In this document: positions 23,531-34,449 of the stretch, piece after piece
How the letters are laid out: every line of letters begins with the position of its first letter
How positions within the stretch are numbered: position 1 is the first letter of the stretch
The notes under the pieces: model-generated
What the model was told of the DNA's origin: nothing
The model's input: the letters and a program-made list of their open reading frames with translations, nothing else
The model's database searches: none
Made by a program: the position numbers and the translations under genes
NCBI GenBank assembly: GCA_964017145.1
Contig: OZ024845.1
Span: 620,001-684,000 of the forward strand
Direction of reading: 5' to 3'
Length of the DNA: 64,000 nt
Source: Agrocybe praecox
Lineage: Eukaryota > Basidiomycota > Agaricomycetes > Agaricales > Agrocybaceae

Positions 23531-26275
23531 ATGGATTCTGTTGATTGGCTTAGAACTCGTATGCAGTGCCGCGCGATTCCCACCTGTATATGCAGCTAAG
23601 TATTTTTATCACCAGATGCTGCGTTAGTCAGTCAGTGGACTGCCGAGTACAACACGGTGCAGGGTGAATGGGTCCAGAAGTATAAAGGAGTCAAGAATGT
23701 GGATGCTGGTACGAACATCACTTTATTTTATTAATAGATCAGTCAATTTATGTCGAACAGAGGCTAAAGAGGCGGTTCGCCGACGTCGAGATCACTCGAA
23801 GAAGACCTTGGACAGGCTGAAAGCGATGCGAGAAGGTTCTGACCTCCCCGGTCCACCGGTCTCAGAGCCCGAACCACAGGCAATGGATGTTTCCGTGCCA
23901 AACGCGAACTCAGATCAGAATGGCACGCATGAAGGCGTATCTGAAAGGTATTCACTAGTCTACATACTATATATCTGCAAGCAGCTTGACAATTTATAAT
24001 AATATCTGTCAGAACTGCCCAACTTGAAGAACTGCCATTGCACACGAACGACGCGCAGAAGAATGCTGCGAACGCGTTGAATGGGTGAGTTTGCTGGTTG
24101 ACGTGATATGAAGTTCCTCCTGTTTCTTATAACCTTCACTTGGCATTGGTAGATCCCCTATAGTTGGAGGTGGGGCACCATCTGTGGATAAGGGTTTAGA
24201 GGGCGACGCTACCATAGAGGGGTTAGCGATTTAATTCTTATCTTATCTTATCTTATTGATAATGATGCCGCGTTTACTGCACGATTTACAGACCATTAGG
24301 CCCAACAAATTCTTTGAAGCCCATCTCCGACACAGTCCTTGACTCAGCTACCAACTCAGCTACCAATTCTGCTCTTGACTCAGCTGCATGTGCAGAGAAA
24401 GACGTTGACATGGACGCCAACAAGTGTGCTCCTACTGAGCAACCTATTTTTAACATGTGCGTCTATTTTAATCTTGTTTGTACCGGGCCGCTTATGCTTG
24501 AACTTCGAACAATATAGCTTTAAACGCCCATCGGAATTGATTACCAACGACTTTGCGATGAATGTGGATCCGCAGCCGCAGGTCTCTACGGTCATGCACA
24601 ACGCAGTCCCAGGAGGCTCCGGCCACCCTGCGGAGCATAACCTATTCTCATGGGGAAACCCACCCTTCAATCATAATGTGTCGCAAACGTGAGTCATACA
24701 ATATATTGTCATCCTTACCATGCTCATCGATGAAATTTGAAGTACCGTCGATTCCGGAGCTCTGGAAGGGACAGTAATGGGACATTATGTGCAACAAGAG
24801 TACGTTCGCAGGATATTACATATCACATTGTTTCTGACATACACATGGCCTAGGTTCGGTAGAGATTTCGACCCCATGACTTGGCAAAATCCGGGACTGC
24901 AATTTAACCTTGACATGATCCAAATAGATTTAAAGCCCTACGACAAAAGGTAAGTAAATATTTTATTTATTTATATAAGTGTGTTACTCAAATATATATT
25001 CCTTATCATTCAGAACCAAGGAAGAAATACTGCGCTACGTTTTTATCTATCAGCCCATCGATAGGAGTGTCTTCGACAACTCCGCGGCCGCGCAAATGGA
25101 GCAAGGCGAGGAGCCCAAGCCTTGGCTGGCTCGACGTGAGCACCTTTTCTTCCGGCAAGCCTTGGACGACGCCATGTTCCAGAAGGAAACCTTGCAGAAG
25201 GCAATCCTTGCGATCCAATACAACCAGGGTGACGGACCCAGAGAAGAACGACTCGATTCTGATGTCGCTCGAGCCAAGCTTGACGAACTCCACCGGCACG
25301 ATGCTGAAATGAACAAGACCATCGAAGATCTCAAACGACAAGAGAATGCCGCATTGAGGACCCTTACCAAGCTCCACCCCATTCACAGTGACATTGGCAT
25401 GATGTCACTTGATGATCTGCGACGCCTCAGGGATACCTTGACCGAGCAAATTGTCGCAGGAACAGTCGCCAACTTCTCCTATTTACAGACTCGTGTAACC
25501 CTGGTCAAGACTCAGATCTCGTTACTTGAAGCAACCAACTCCCGGAAGGCGACTACCAAGAAGGATGTAAACGCCCACAAGTGTAAATGGGTAACTAATC
25601 CGGAGGAGCGCTCAGAAATGATCAGTAAGTTCTTATTATGCTGTTTTGGAAATATCATACTAATTTGTTTCCATGTGATCAGGCGTCGCGTATGATCTAG
25701 TAGATGCGTACAAGGAGGCCATCAAGGGAGGTGATCCCGAAGAAATCCAAGCGGCATTAAACAAGTTCGACGCCACCACGCTTCGATGCGCGCGCGAGGT
25801 TCAATCTTTCTGTCCGTCAATTGTCACTATCAGTAAGGCGCTTACGCTCCGTGTGTTGACATCCAGCGATAAATCACCTACTGTCAAATGTCGCTATCAC
25901 CACATTCACAGAGGGAAGTCCGCTTCAAAACCAGACCAGGCCGATAAACACAACGGATCGGCGTATGAGAGGGATCTCGAGAGCCCCGCTAAGGAGCATC
26001 ATTGCCATTGTGGATGTTTCGAGAACCATGCCTGTTGGGACATGATATGGTTCAAGTTCGGTTCGGCAGTTTCAACTAACCCGACTCTCGCATTCACTCG
26101 GCACTATCTTCGTGATACTGAGTGTCTTGATCCTCGATGGCGTGCGATCATTGTCTTTATTATGGAGGAATTATTGGGTCGTGACTTGGATCAGCTTTAT
26201 GCTGAGAATTACTTCTCAAACCGCTTTCCTGTCCAACGTGTTGCAGAGGATGCTTTTGGCCGTGGTAATAAGTAG
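23531..26275 (+). CDS. Large uncharacterised protein, 11 exons, His/Cys-rich C-terminus
   Basis: Exons 23531-23558, 23616-23708, 23761-23947, 24013-24084, 24153-24221, 24292-24456, 24518-24688, 24743-24799, 24854-24949, 25014-25624 and 25683-26275; 713 aa. The N-terminus has WTAEYNTVQGEWVQKYKG and a basic helix AKEAVRRRRDHSKKTLDRLK. A long low-complexity region spans residues about 85-300, including an imperfect LDSATNSATNS repeat. Residues about 330-520 form a coiled coil with ARREHLFFRQALDDAMF. The end holds a His/Cys-rich cluster, KCRYHHIHRG then EHHCHCGCFENHACWD, which may bind metal, followed by NYFSNRFPVQRVAEDAF. No family is recognised. The first exon border is the weakest part of the model. 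Confidence 0.7.
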
Positions 26276-26329
26276 TTTTGTTGTCTCTCAGTGTATATAA
26301 TCTTGCGGTATATTGAAATAGATTGACGC

Positions 26330-26630
26330 TCCAAAAATAGATATAAGACCTGTAGTATAAATATACTAGATGGCTGTGCGACCTTAGGCTTCTTTGCCGA
26401 TCATTGTATGGATTTACTAGATGGCTGTGCAGCCAAGGCCTATATAGAATGAAGCTGTATAAGTATACTAGATGACCGGTTACTACTCAGAAATATATCA
26501 ATGCCGACCGTATGGAATCAGAGAATGACATCTAATGAAGGCAACATTACCTTGTAATTACGTACTAGGAAGATTGATTGTGTTGTGTAAATATACTAAG
26601 CGCTTACTCAACTTATAAATATTACTAGTG
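26330..26630. repeat. Decayed CTAGT repeat units (c)
   Basis: Three to five weak units remain, such as gtataaatatactagatggctgtgcgacc, tttactagatggctgtgcag and gtataagtatactagatgac, with further tactagg and tactaag motifs. They share the arm end (ATACTAG) but have different centres from arrays (b) and (d). They lie between two block genes, which suggests an old internal junction. Confidence 0.45.
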
Positions 26631-26712
26631 TTGTCCTCACATTAGCCAAAAAAGAGTCACAGCACATCAGGGCACATATATTCCCATAGACCAAGTACAC
26701 GATGCAGTCATA

Positions 26713-27394
26713 TTATCTAAATCGGTTAGGTACAGGTACATCCGTCATGATCACTTGTTTATGTACCCGCCGAATCTTCGCCGCCAGACCAAGGCAATCG
26801 CCCTCCGTCAAATTGATGTCCCGAATAATCATTATCTCCCCTTTGACACTGAGAAATTTATCGTCTGCATCGAAGGGAACCCATCCTTCCTCCACATATG
26901 GAGTGTAGCGAAGGAAGCGGGTGTTGGCAAAGTTGATGATGTGGTACAAGTGAAGGTCGTCGAGCAGCCGCCACATATTGTCTGGTTGTCTAGGACGACA
27001 TACCCATCTTTCGGAATAGGAAGGAGTTGACGTCTATCAATCAAAATTATATGTTACTGAAAAGAGAATTAATTTAATAGGTATGTGTGAGACTTACTCC
27101 GTAATATACCACCAATGAGAGACCAGAAATATCCGTGCAAATGTTGTTTGCGCAGGCAGGATTCCCACAAATAGGGTCGCTCAAAGGATGTTCTTCAAGG
27201 GGAGAAGGAGACGGGAATGGTCTAGGCTGCAGAACTCTAGACTGCTTTTGGGATTTACGACGTCGACGCTTGCGAGGTGTGGAAGGATGGGCAGAGACAG
27301 CGGAGGGTTTTTTTTTTGAAAACCGTGGAGAACGGCGGGGGAGCTTGGGATATAGGTTTCGAGGGGAGCGCCGAAGTGGCGTTGAAGGTGGCAT
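26713..27394 (-). CDS. Uncharacterised small protein with Cys motif
   Basis: Two exons, complement(27098-27394, 26713-27033), with an intron GTAAGT...GATAG in phase 0; 205 aa. The N-terminus is very basic and Ser/Pro-rich (SPRNLYPKLPRRSPRFSKKK, then RKRRRRK), like a nuclear localisation signal. A short cluster CGNPACANNICTDISG follows. The C-terminal half is compact and mostly hydrophobic: NMWRLLDDLHLYHIINFANT, then GEIMIIRDINLTEGDCLGLA. I do not know the family. It sits between repeat arrays (c) and (d) and starts about 60 bp from array (d). It may be a nuclear protein carried by the KDZ-type block. Confidence 0.6.
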
Positions 27395-27454
27395 GAATGG
27401 TAGCCATAAATAAAAACGTAAATACGCATATATATATATAAATGCATTGTATTT

Positions 27455-28690
27455 TTGTACTAGGAATATACGTAGTATTTATGTACAAGGTACGCGGGCA
27501 CAGCGCACCTTGTATGTGGATACTAGGATGTTATACTGTATTTATCTACAAGGAATGTGGCAGAGCTGCGCCTGCATGCCTTGTACGTAAGTACTATAGC
27601 ATAAATACTGGATGATAGATACTAGATCACAGTCTAGCATCTACATACAAGGTGCGCTCCGTTGCGAGCCTTGTAGACAAATACTAGACTGTGAGCTAGT
27701 ATCTACATACAAGGTGCGCTCTAGCAGGAGCCTTGTAGATAAATACTAGGCCGTGAGCTAGTATCTACATACAAGGTGTGCTCTATCACGGGCCATGTAA
27801 GTGAATACGTGCTCTGCCTGGAGCCTTGTAGATAAATACTAGATCACAGTCTAGTATTTATATACAAGGTGCGCTCTGTTACGAGCCTTGTAGATAAATA
27901 CTAGATCATAGTCTAGTATCTACATACAAGGTGCGCTCTGTTGCGAGCCTTGTATATAAATACTAGACTGTGAGGTAGTACCTGTGTACAAGGGACTCGG
28001 ATGCAGCACACCTTGTATGTAGATACTAGCTCACAGCCTAGTATTAATCTACAAGGCTCGCAGCAGAGCGCACCTTGTATGTAGATACTAGACTGTGATC
28101 TAGTATTTATTTACAAGGCTCCAGGAAGAGCACGTATTCACTTACAAGGCCTGTGATAGAGCGCACCTTGTATGTAGGTACTAGCTCACGGTCTAGTATT
28201 TATCTACAAGGCTCGTGATAGAGCGCACCTTGTATGTAGGTACTAGCTCACGGTCTAGTATTTATCTACAAGGCTCGTGATAGTGCGCACCTTGTATATA
28301 GATACTAGGCTGTGATCTAGTATTTATTTACAAGGCTCCAGGCAGAGCGCATATTCACTTACGAGGCTCATGAAAGAGCCCACCTTGTATGTAGATACTA
28401 GCTCACGGTCTAGTATTTATCTACAAGGCTCGTGATAGTGCGCACCTTGTATATAGATACTAGACTGTGATCTAGTATTTATTTACAAGGCTCCAAGCAG
28501 AGCGCATATTCACTTACGAGGCTCATGAAAGAGCGCACCTTGTATGTAGATACTAGACCGTCAGCTAGTATTTATTTACAAGGCTCGTGATAGAGCGCAC
28601 CTTGTATGTAGATACTAGACTATGATCTAGTATTTATCTACAAGGCTCGTAACAGAGCGCACCTTGTATATAAATACTATTGTATGCAGA
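27455..28690. repeat. Large palindromic repeat array (d) with central inversion
   Basis: About twenty units of the same palindrome as array (b). From about 27600 to 27985 units read CTAGTATCTACATACAAGG ... CCTTGTAGATAAATACTAG. After about 27990 they read the other way, CTAGTATTTATCTACAAGG ... CCTTGTATGTAGATACTAG. A marker variant with GTATTCACTTAC, near 27800 in one orientation and near 28130 in the other, shows that the two halves are inverted copies. The whole array is therefore also a kilobase-scale inverted repeat. The right half repeats a three-unit higher-order motif (28180-28540). Confidence 0.9.
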
Positions 28691-29029
28691 TATTAGATTT
28701 AAATCATATTCTTGTACGTAGGTACAACGCACGCAACAGACCTAGCCGAGTACTTTTGCCGTGTCCTCTCACTGCCGTGTAACCCAGTTCCCCGTGCGGC
28801 TGCAGATATGGGGGAAAAAAATGATATTACACAGTGGCCATCCCCGACTATACACACACTTTTTTGATTATCTGGAGTACGGTACATAGAAAAATCCGTG
28901 AAATGGCAGAAAAATTAAGTATGCTCTCGGCAGACCATGCGGCGAGGGCGGAGATTAAATTTGCGTCGCCTATTTGGATACATATTTGGAAGTGGTCATA
29001 GTTTCCGAAGAAATAAGATTTCCGGCATG
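28691..29029. other. Non-repeat spacer between arrays (d) and (e)
   Basis: This stretch lacks CTAGTAT units. A short minus-strand frame at 28699-28887 has no recognisable features. No gene is supported. Confidence 0.4.
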
Positions 29030-29250
29030 CATAGTATAGACACCTGCCACGCCTTGTATGTGCGTACTAGCGAAAGTATTGCTGTACTAGTCACGCGAGC
29101 AACCTAGTATTTTTATACAAGGTGGGCCTCCGTGTGTATCTAGTACGAAAATACTAGGTCGTAAAAGTGGGGAGTCTGAGCCCAAATAGTCATTGGTACT
29201 ACACTGTATATAAATACTAGCTAAGCCTCTAGTACCTATATACAAGTATT
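29030..29250. repeat. Palindromic repeat cluster (e), right edge of block
   Basis: Units here are diverged: ccttgtatgtgcgtactag, cctagtatttttatacaagg, atctagtacgaaaatactagg, gtatataaatactag and ctagtacctatatacaag. They mix both orientations. Beyond 29260 no more units occur, so the right boundary of the repeat-bounded region is here. Confidence 0.65.
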
Positions 29251-29259
29251 AGAAAGGTT

Positions 29260-31850
29260 CCATCCCTCAGGTATAGTGAACGTCGATAATTATGTGCATG
29301 TAGTAATCCGTTTTATTCCCTAAAAATTGAAGAAAATTACGAATATAATACAGATATATTATAGCTGTTCTCGAATGATACAAAGATATATTCTTAATGA
29401 TTTATATACATGAAAAGAAACGCAATAAGAGGGAATTGCATTTCTCAGTATCTGAAAGAGCACGTGCTCTGTGAATTGGATATGTGCGAATGAACGGGGG
29501 CCTTTTGTGCGGTATGCATGGTGCAAACAAAAGTGCCGTGCACGGTGTGATTTTTCTCCCTTTCCCTATAGGCCTTAGCCCAAAGGAGGCCTGCGAAGAT
29601 CCGGAGGCCGTCGCTATCGGACAGTTTATGGGGCAAACGGATAGAAAATATGGTAAATAGAAAGAGGAAACGACACAGCAGTAAATTTCGCCTAATTTGT
29701 AGAAGTATAAGTAATCTTTGGTATATGTCTGCATCCGACTTCCAATTTCTCGGTATAATGAATCAAAAAATCCATCGTTTGACACGGGAAATCGGGAGTC
29801 TCAATAAATGATCTTCCTGTGCACCGAGTTTCGATGGTCGTCCCATCTCATTCCTAGTCCCTGCCTGTGTTCAAATCATTCACATCTGAGTCAGCCCTGG
29901 TACCGTATTATTAGATAGTACCGGATTTGATAATAAAAGCATTCTGCAAGAAGAGCTCACTTGGCATCTGCCCTCAGAACAAACAAGACAATCTTAAAAA
30001 CGAAACGTTAAAGTTAAGATCAAAGGGGTCGCCCTGGCACCGGTGCGGGAAGTTACAGATATGTATAGATATATACTACAAACGTTCCTATAATTCCGAA
30101 TTATTTGGTTTTAATCCCCTCATTCACCACTATTTTATTACAGAAATCATAAGAGACTAGCCATTGCTTTATGAAAGTTCCTTATTCAAGAGCCATCCAC
30201 CAATATCCACAGGAATACACATGATTCTCGAATTCCTCAATTGAGTCAGCATTGAATGAAAATTTTCAAATATCACCGTAAAGTCCTCTCGTACAAAATC
30301 TCCTATTTATGGCTTTCGGGTTGTATTTGTGCTCTCGCAGTACGGAGTAGATTAGATTAGATCGCATAATGTGAATGAAAATGAGACTCAAAAGGTATTT
30401 ACCGGCCATGTCATCCACGTGACCGTTCGATTGTTACCTTTAGATTCAAGCTCCGCGTGGCAACCAGGGTCAGGTAAAACCGCATTAAGCCTGATATAGT
30501 AATATATATGATTTCCGATGACTAGATATCATTTCAGAGAATATCCCCTCGTTATTTAACCGTCCGATCTGTACGGGTCCCGTTGTGTGACAACCACTAA
30601 AATAGTGATTCGGCTAATGCCGCGCACTTACTTCTACATGTTCCCAATTATCTTAATTGTCGTCATATGTTCTCTAAAGCCCAAGGGGTGTGAAAATGCG
30701 TATTGAGCGGCATCTGGACGGCCAACAGTTATGGTCACGTCACACGCCGGGGAATCTTACGGAGGCTCACGGAGAGATATCTATAAGATAACATTTTATC
30801 TTATCCTTATCTTATCTTATCTGTGTGCCTGAATCTAAAGGTAACAATCGAACTAGAACTCATGTCATGCCGTCGTCCAGGTAGTGTTACCAGGGTTCAG
30901 TTTGATTTGGGTTTGGTCCGGTCATAGAATTAGGCGGTCCTAAACAAGAAAGAAATGATCCGGTCCGGTCGGTTGACGGTTCGAACCAAATATAGAAACA
31001 TGCCTCTTTGGACAAAGGCAAAGGATGCATATCCAATGCTTATCCCAAACATATTCTTGACATTACCAGCGTAATATATATATTAAGCATTAGAATAGAT
31101 TTGAAGACTGATAGGACTAATATTACATGCCTTTTGAGAAGAATAATCTTGTCTACGTTTTGAGATTCATTTTTTATTCATTTGGAGACTGCGTTGAGAC
31201 TGCGGAAGTATGGCGTCGAAGAACCACGCCCCAGGACTCGGCTCTTCTCTTGGATACTCTATATTTGCTCTCATATCTCAAATAATTTTTTCCACTCAGG
31301 TAATTGAACACAAATCATGAATATTTACCATCATGACTGCCTCACAATGCTCAAACGAGGTTAATGATGCGGGTAAAGAACTCCGTCTCATTACGTTCTT
31401 TGTCGACTGTCGATGAAGAGATATTTTGGGTGCGAATATCAAGGGCTTGTCTTCCCGGTGTGTTAGTTTTACGAGTAGCACCTGGCACCTTGGGATGAGA
31501 TACTGTGTTAATATTGACAACGATTTTTATATTTTTCGAACCTCAAAGCTTTATACCGTCTCTTGCAGCTGAAAATATCAAGTATTTACGAGTTTCAATA
31601 TCTGTATATTCTTCGATGAAGGGCGGTAGGTTAAAATAGTACATGTGCTTACCATCCGGTTTATGAACTGCGCAGCTCTTTGAGGAGAGGTGGCCCGCCT
31701 AAAAAAGAACGAAAGAACTTCACGGGAGCGAGAAAACTGCGTTCAGAGAAACCGGACTCACAATAGATTTGTAGAATGCACAGAGCGGTTTAGATTGACC
31801 TTTCCCCTTTACATACCAAAATATCTATTGCTTGCGAAAGTAGTATAGGA
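29260..31850. other. Long noncoding stretch
   Basis: Apart from the MITE at 30425-30853 no feature is supported. Open frames at 29402-29785 (minus) and 29927-30160 (plus) show no domain. Several stretches are rich in TTATC/GATAA repeats (30785-30825). Confidence 0.4.
30425..30853. mobile_element. MITE with 24-bp terminal inverted repeats
   Basis: The left end is GTTCGATTGTTACCTTTAGA followed by TTCA. The right end is its exact reverse complement. The 429-bp interior has no coding frame and contains a GATAAGATAA/TTATCTTATC palindrome near its right end. I found no certain target-site duplication, so the outer limits may be off by a few bases. Confidence 0.75.
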
Positions 31851-31854
31851 AATG

Positions 31855-31861
31855 TATAAAA
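31855..31861 (+). promoter_or_regulatory. TATA box of the secreted Ser/Thr-rich protein
   Basis: TATAAAA lies 71 bp upstream of the ATG at 31932, a normal spacing for a fungal TATA box plus a short leader rich in caacatcaaacc. Confidence 0.6.
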
Positions 31862-31931
31862 TGGGTCCTATCTCAAATTCATCATTACAACTCCAACATC
31901 AAACCACACTACAAGCATCAGCGCGCATATC

Positions 31932-32644
31932 ATGCTCACCACCACCACAAAGATTGCCCACCTGTTTTTTATCGTGATCTCTGGTAAGACTATAACTCGT
32001 TGGCTGGTACGAGGTTTCTTCGCCCATACTTATAATTATTTCCACGCATAGTGGCAGGGGTTGTATCATCCAAGGCTATCCCATCCAGCTCGGGGCGTGC
32101 TACCGTAGTCTCCTCCGCATTCGAAGGGATATCTTCATCAATTTCGGCCTCCGAGTTCACGTTTGGTCATGGAGCGACCCATACCGCGCCTGCATCTGCG
32201 TCTGAGTTCACGTCCGCCCCATCTGCCAGTGAAGGGATTTACTTCTCCGAGGCATCATCCATCCCCTTCACATTCGTAAATGGGACCACTTTCACTGCTT
32301 CCGAGCCACAATTTACGTCCATACCCATCTCAGCATCGTCTGGCCCAGTTATTGGCGATGCCATTACCATCACTGAGGTCGTCACTTTGACCTTCACTAT
32401 TCCTGCTTCCACCGGCAATGCAACAGGGTCTGCACTTCCCTCGGGCTTTACGAGCGTGGTATTTGGGAATGGAACGACCGCTACAGGTGTTGAACCTAGT
32501 TTCAGCGACGGGTCCGTTGTTTCCACGGCATTTCCCGCGTCAAACACTACTTTTGGAAATGGGACGGCTAGCATAGGTTTCGGGTACAGTTTCACCGCCA
32601 CAGCTGTATCTGACGAAATACCGACTGCGTCTTCATACAACTAA
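31932..32644 (+). CDS. Secreted Ser/Thr-rich cell-wall-type protein
   Basis: Two exons, join(31932-31983, 32052-32644), phase 1; 214 aa. The first exon supplies a signal peptide (KIAHLFFIVISVAGVVSS). Its cleavage region spans the junction, which supports the splice. The mature protein is rich in Ser, Thr, Ala and Gly and has degenerate repeats around an (F/V)xNGT core: FVNGTTF, VFGNGTTAT and TFGNGTASI, with a variant FGHGATHT. The NGT sequences are potential N-glycosylation sites. There is no Cys, no catalytic domain and no clear GPI signal at the C-terminus (IPTASSYN). A surface or wall protein is the likely role, inferred from composition only. A TATA box lies upstream. Confidence 0.8.
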
Positions 32645-33015
32645 TACGTTGCTAATACGTTCAAGTAATCCAAATTCCTCTTTTGCTCAATTCATGTCAT
32701 GATTATCAAGTAAATAGGAATCTTCATGTAGTACCGTGGCTATGTAACCTAGTACGAACCGTCGAATTGCCTTGGAAAAATGGAAAATAGTTCATAAGAT
32801 CTTCTATTCATACTGGTACGACGCCATAATATTCTCAAAATATTCTCGGCCTCCTGACCCACATTATTGTGTTTATGCACGAGGCTCTATGGACCTTGCG
32901 CGTACGCCTTGCCCAACTATTTCCTCGTAGGCAAAACGTAACATACAGTAGTGTTTTATTTCATAGGGTTTTCTGTTCACATTTTCTGCCGAGAAATTCA
33001 GATATCTGTTATACG
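32645..33015. other. Intergenic, convergent 3' regions
   Basis: The secreted protein gene and the hydrophobin gene point at each other across this stretch. No gene is seen; it probably holds both 3' untranslated regions. Confidence 0.4.
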
Positions 33016-33552
33016 TTAAAGATTGAGGTTTATGGGGGTACATCCAAGCGCAATTACACCATTCTTAGTAATCAGCAAAAAGGTTAGTATATATTTTATC
33101 AACCAAATCAAAAAGTCACTAACGAAGCTGTTATTGGTGCAACAAACAGGTTGTTCGGAACACGAGTTTCCTCCGACTCCGATGACGGTGATTGGACTGC
33201 AGGTCACTACCGAAGACGTACACAGTGCAGATTCTACGTTGAGCATTTTTTGTGAAGGTGTACACAGGGTCCTACTCACATCCGATAAGCCCGGTGACTG
33301 AACCTATTACAACGCCGAAAAGACCGAGGATGGCCTGACCGATGTTGCTACTTGCCTATGCATTTGTGGATGAAAAAAATTAAATCGGGTATCTGTGGTT
33401 AATAGAAACTCGCAAATAGTTACAGGTTCAACTTGGTTACAACATTGGATGGGCCCTGTATTGCACTGGTTGCTCTGGCGTTCAACAAGAGCGTTGGCGG
33501 TCGCAAGAAGAGGAACGGTCGCAATCAGTATCAAGGTTGATCGGTGGAGCAT
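33016..33552 (-). CDS. Class I hydrophobin
   Basis: Four exons, complement(33424-33552, 33280-33355, 33124-33206, 33016-33063), all GT-AG; 111 aa. The signal peptide is [20 protein letters not shown]. The eight cysteines follow the hydrophobin pattern: [11 protein letters not shown], then [21 protein letters not shown] and ALGC. The spacing and the loop length between the third and fourth Cys fit class I. Hydrophobins are secreted amphipathic proteins that coat hyphae and fruiting bodies. Placing the third intron at CGGTAG, rather than at the nearer CTGCAG, is what keeps the fourth Cys in frame. A TATAAA lies 47 bp upstream. A decayed paralogue follows about 440 bp upstream on the same strand. 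Confidence 0.93.
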
Positions 33553-33598
33553 AGCTGGTATGTTCCTACTGTATAATAGATGTAGCATTCTATGATCC

Positions 33599-33604
33599 TT
33601 TATA
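33599..33604 (-). promoter_or_regulatory. TATA box of the hydrophobin gene
   Basis: On the minus strand the sequence reads CATATAAAGG. TATAAA ends 47 bp before the ATG at 33552, consistent with a strong, regulated promoter as usual for hydrophobins. Confidence 0.55.
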
Positions 33605-33993
33605 TGAGCTGTAGGGTATTAGTCACCCGACTCCGCCATGGGGATATTATGTTCCGAAACTATTTGTTCATTTTCCCTGTCTAACAGGCATATAGTATAC
33701 AAATCGGTACTCATATTCACGTCAGACAAAAAGGTGACGTGTGTTCATTGGTCAGGCTTGTCTGCAAAATATATATGTGTTCAACACATCACCATATCAT
33801 CTCCTCAGAGGGTATTATGGCGATTGTCTTATACATGCTGCATACAAATACGCGAGAGTGTGTACCTGAGCGCTGGGCGCTGAGCAATGATCGATCTATT
33901 ATACGTACATACATGACCGGGTCATAACCCCAACGACTCAATTGCATAAAAACCTCAAGACACCACGCAGAACTCCTTGATGTGGGAATAATC
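33605..33993. other. Spacer between the two hydrophobin loci
   Basis: Probable upstream control region of the intact hydrophobin gene. No coding feature is supported. Confidence 0.4.
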
Positions 33994-34449
33994 TCATGGA
34001 GTACAGTCAAGTGCAACTGTTCCGCCCTGAGTACAATGAAAATTGGTCAGAGGACAGGGGCCAAGGAATTTAGAACATACGAAATTGTTGTTTGTGCAGC
34101 AAACAAGCTGAGTGTTGCATACCAGAATAAAGGATGCCAGGTTGCAGTTGACTATCCGTCATGTGAGCTTACAAGCTTGTCAACCCAGGATCGACATACG
34201 AACTTACTTCCAATTTGGCTGGTGTTAGATGTCACGAAAATTCCAAGGAGACCTAGTAGGGCTTGAGCAGCACTACTATTTGCCTGTCAATGGGCGATTT
34301 TGAAGTGTGTAACATATCAGCTGGCAAGATGAGGCGGTTCACTGAGTTAAAAATATTACCGGTACGACTTGATCGCAGCATAACTGGGTGCCACTACCAG
34401 GTGTGGGACGTGCGGCCATAAGAGATGGAGGGATACGTCGTGAGAACAT
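33994..34449 (-). pseudogene. Decayed class I hydrophobin paralogue
   Basis: Pieces of a hydrophobin lie in the order and exon layout of the neighbour: GTQLCCDQVVP, then after an intron ANSSAAQALLGLLGIFVTSN, then CNTQLVCCTNNNF, and a last exon GGTVALDCTP that keeps the eighth Cys. The Cys expected six residues before the CC pair is Pro. The N-terminus from the Met at 34449 (MFSRRIPPSLMAARPTP) has no hydrophobic signal core. The third-intron donor is not canonical. Together these point to a nonfunctional copy, though a missed upstream exon could still supply a signal peptide. Confidence 0.7.

Noticed and set aside
32239..32640. Minus-strand 133-codon frame
   Set aside because: Antisense shadow of the Ser/Thr-rich secreted protein, whose signal peptide and splice site decide the strand.
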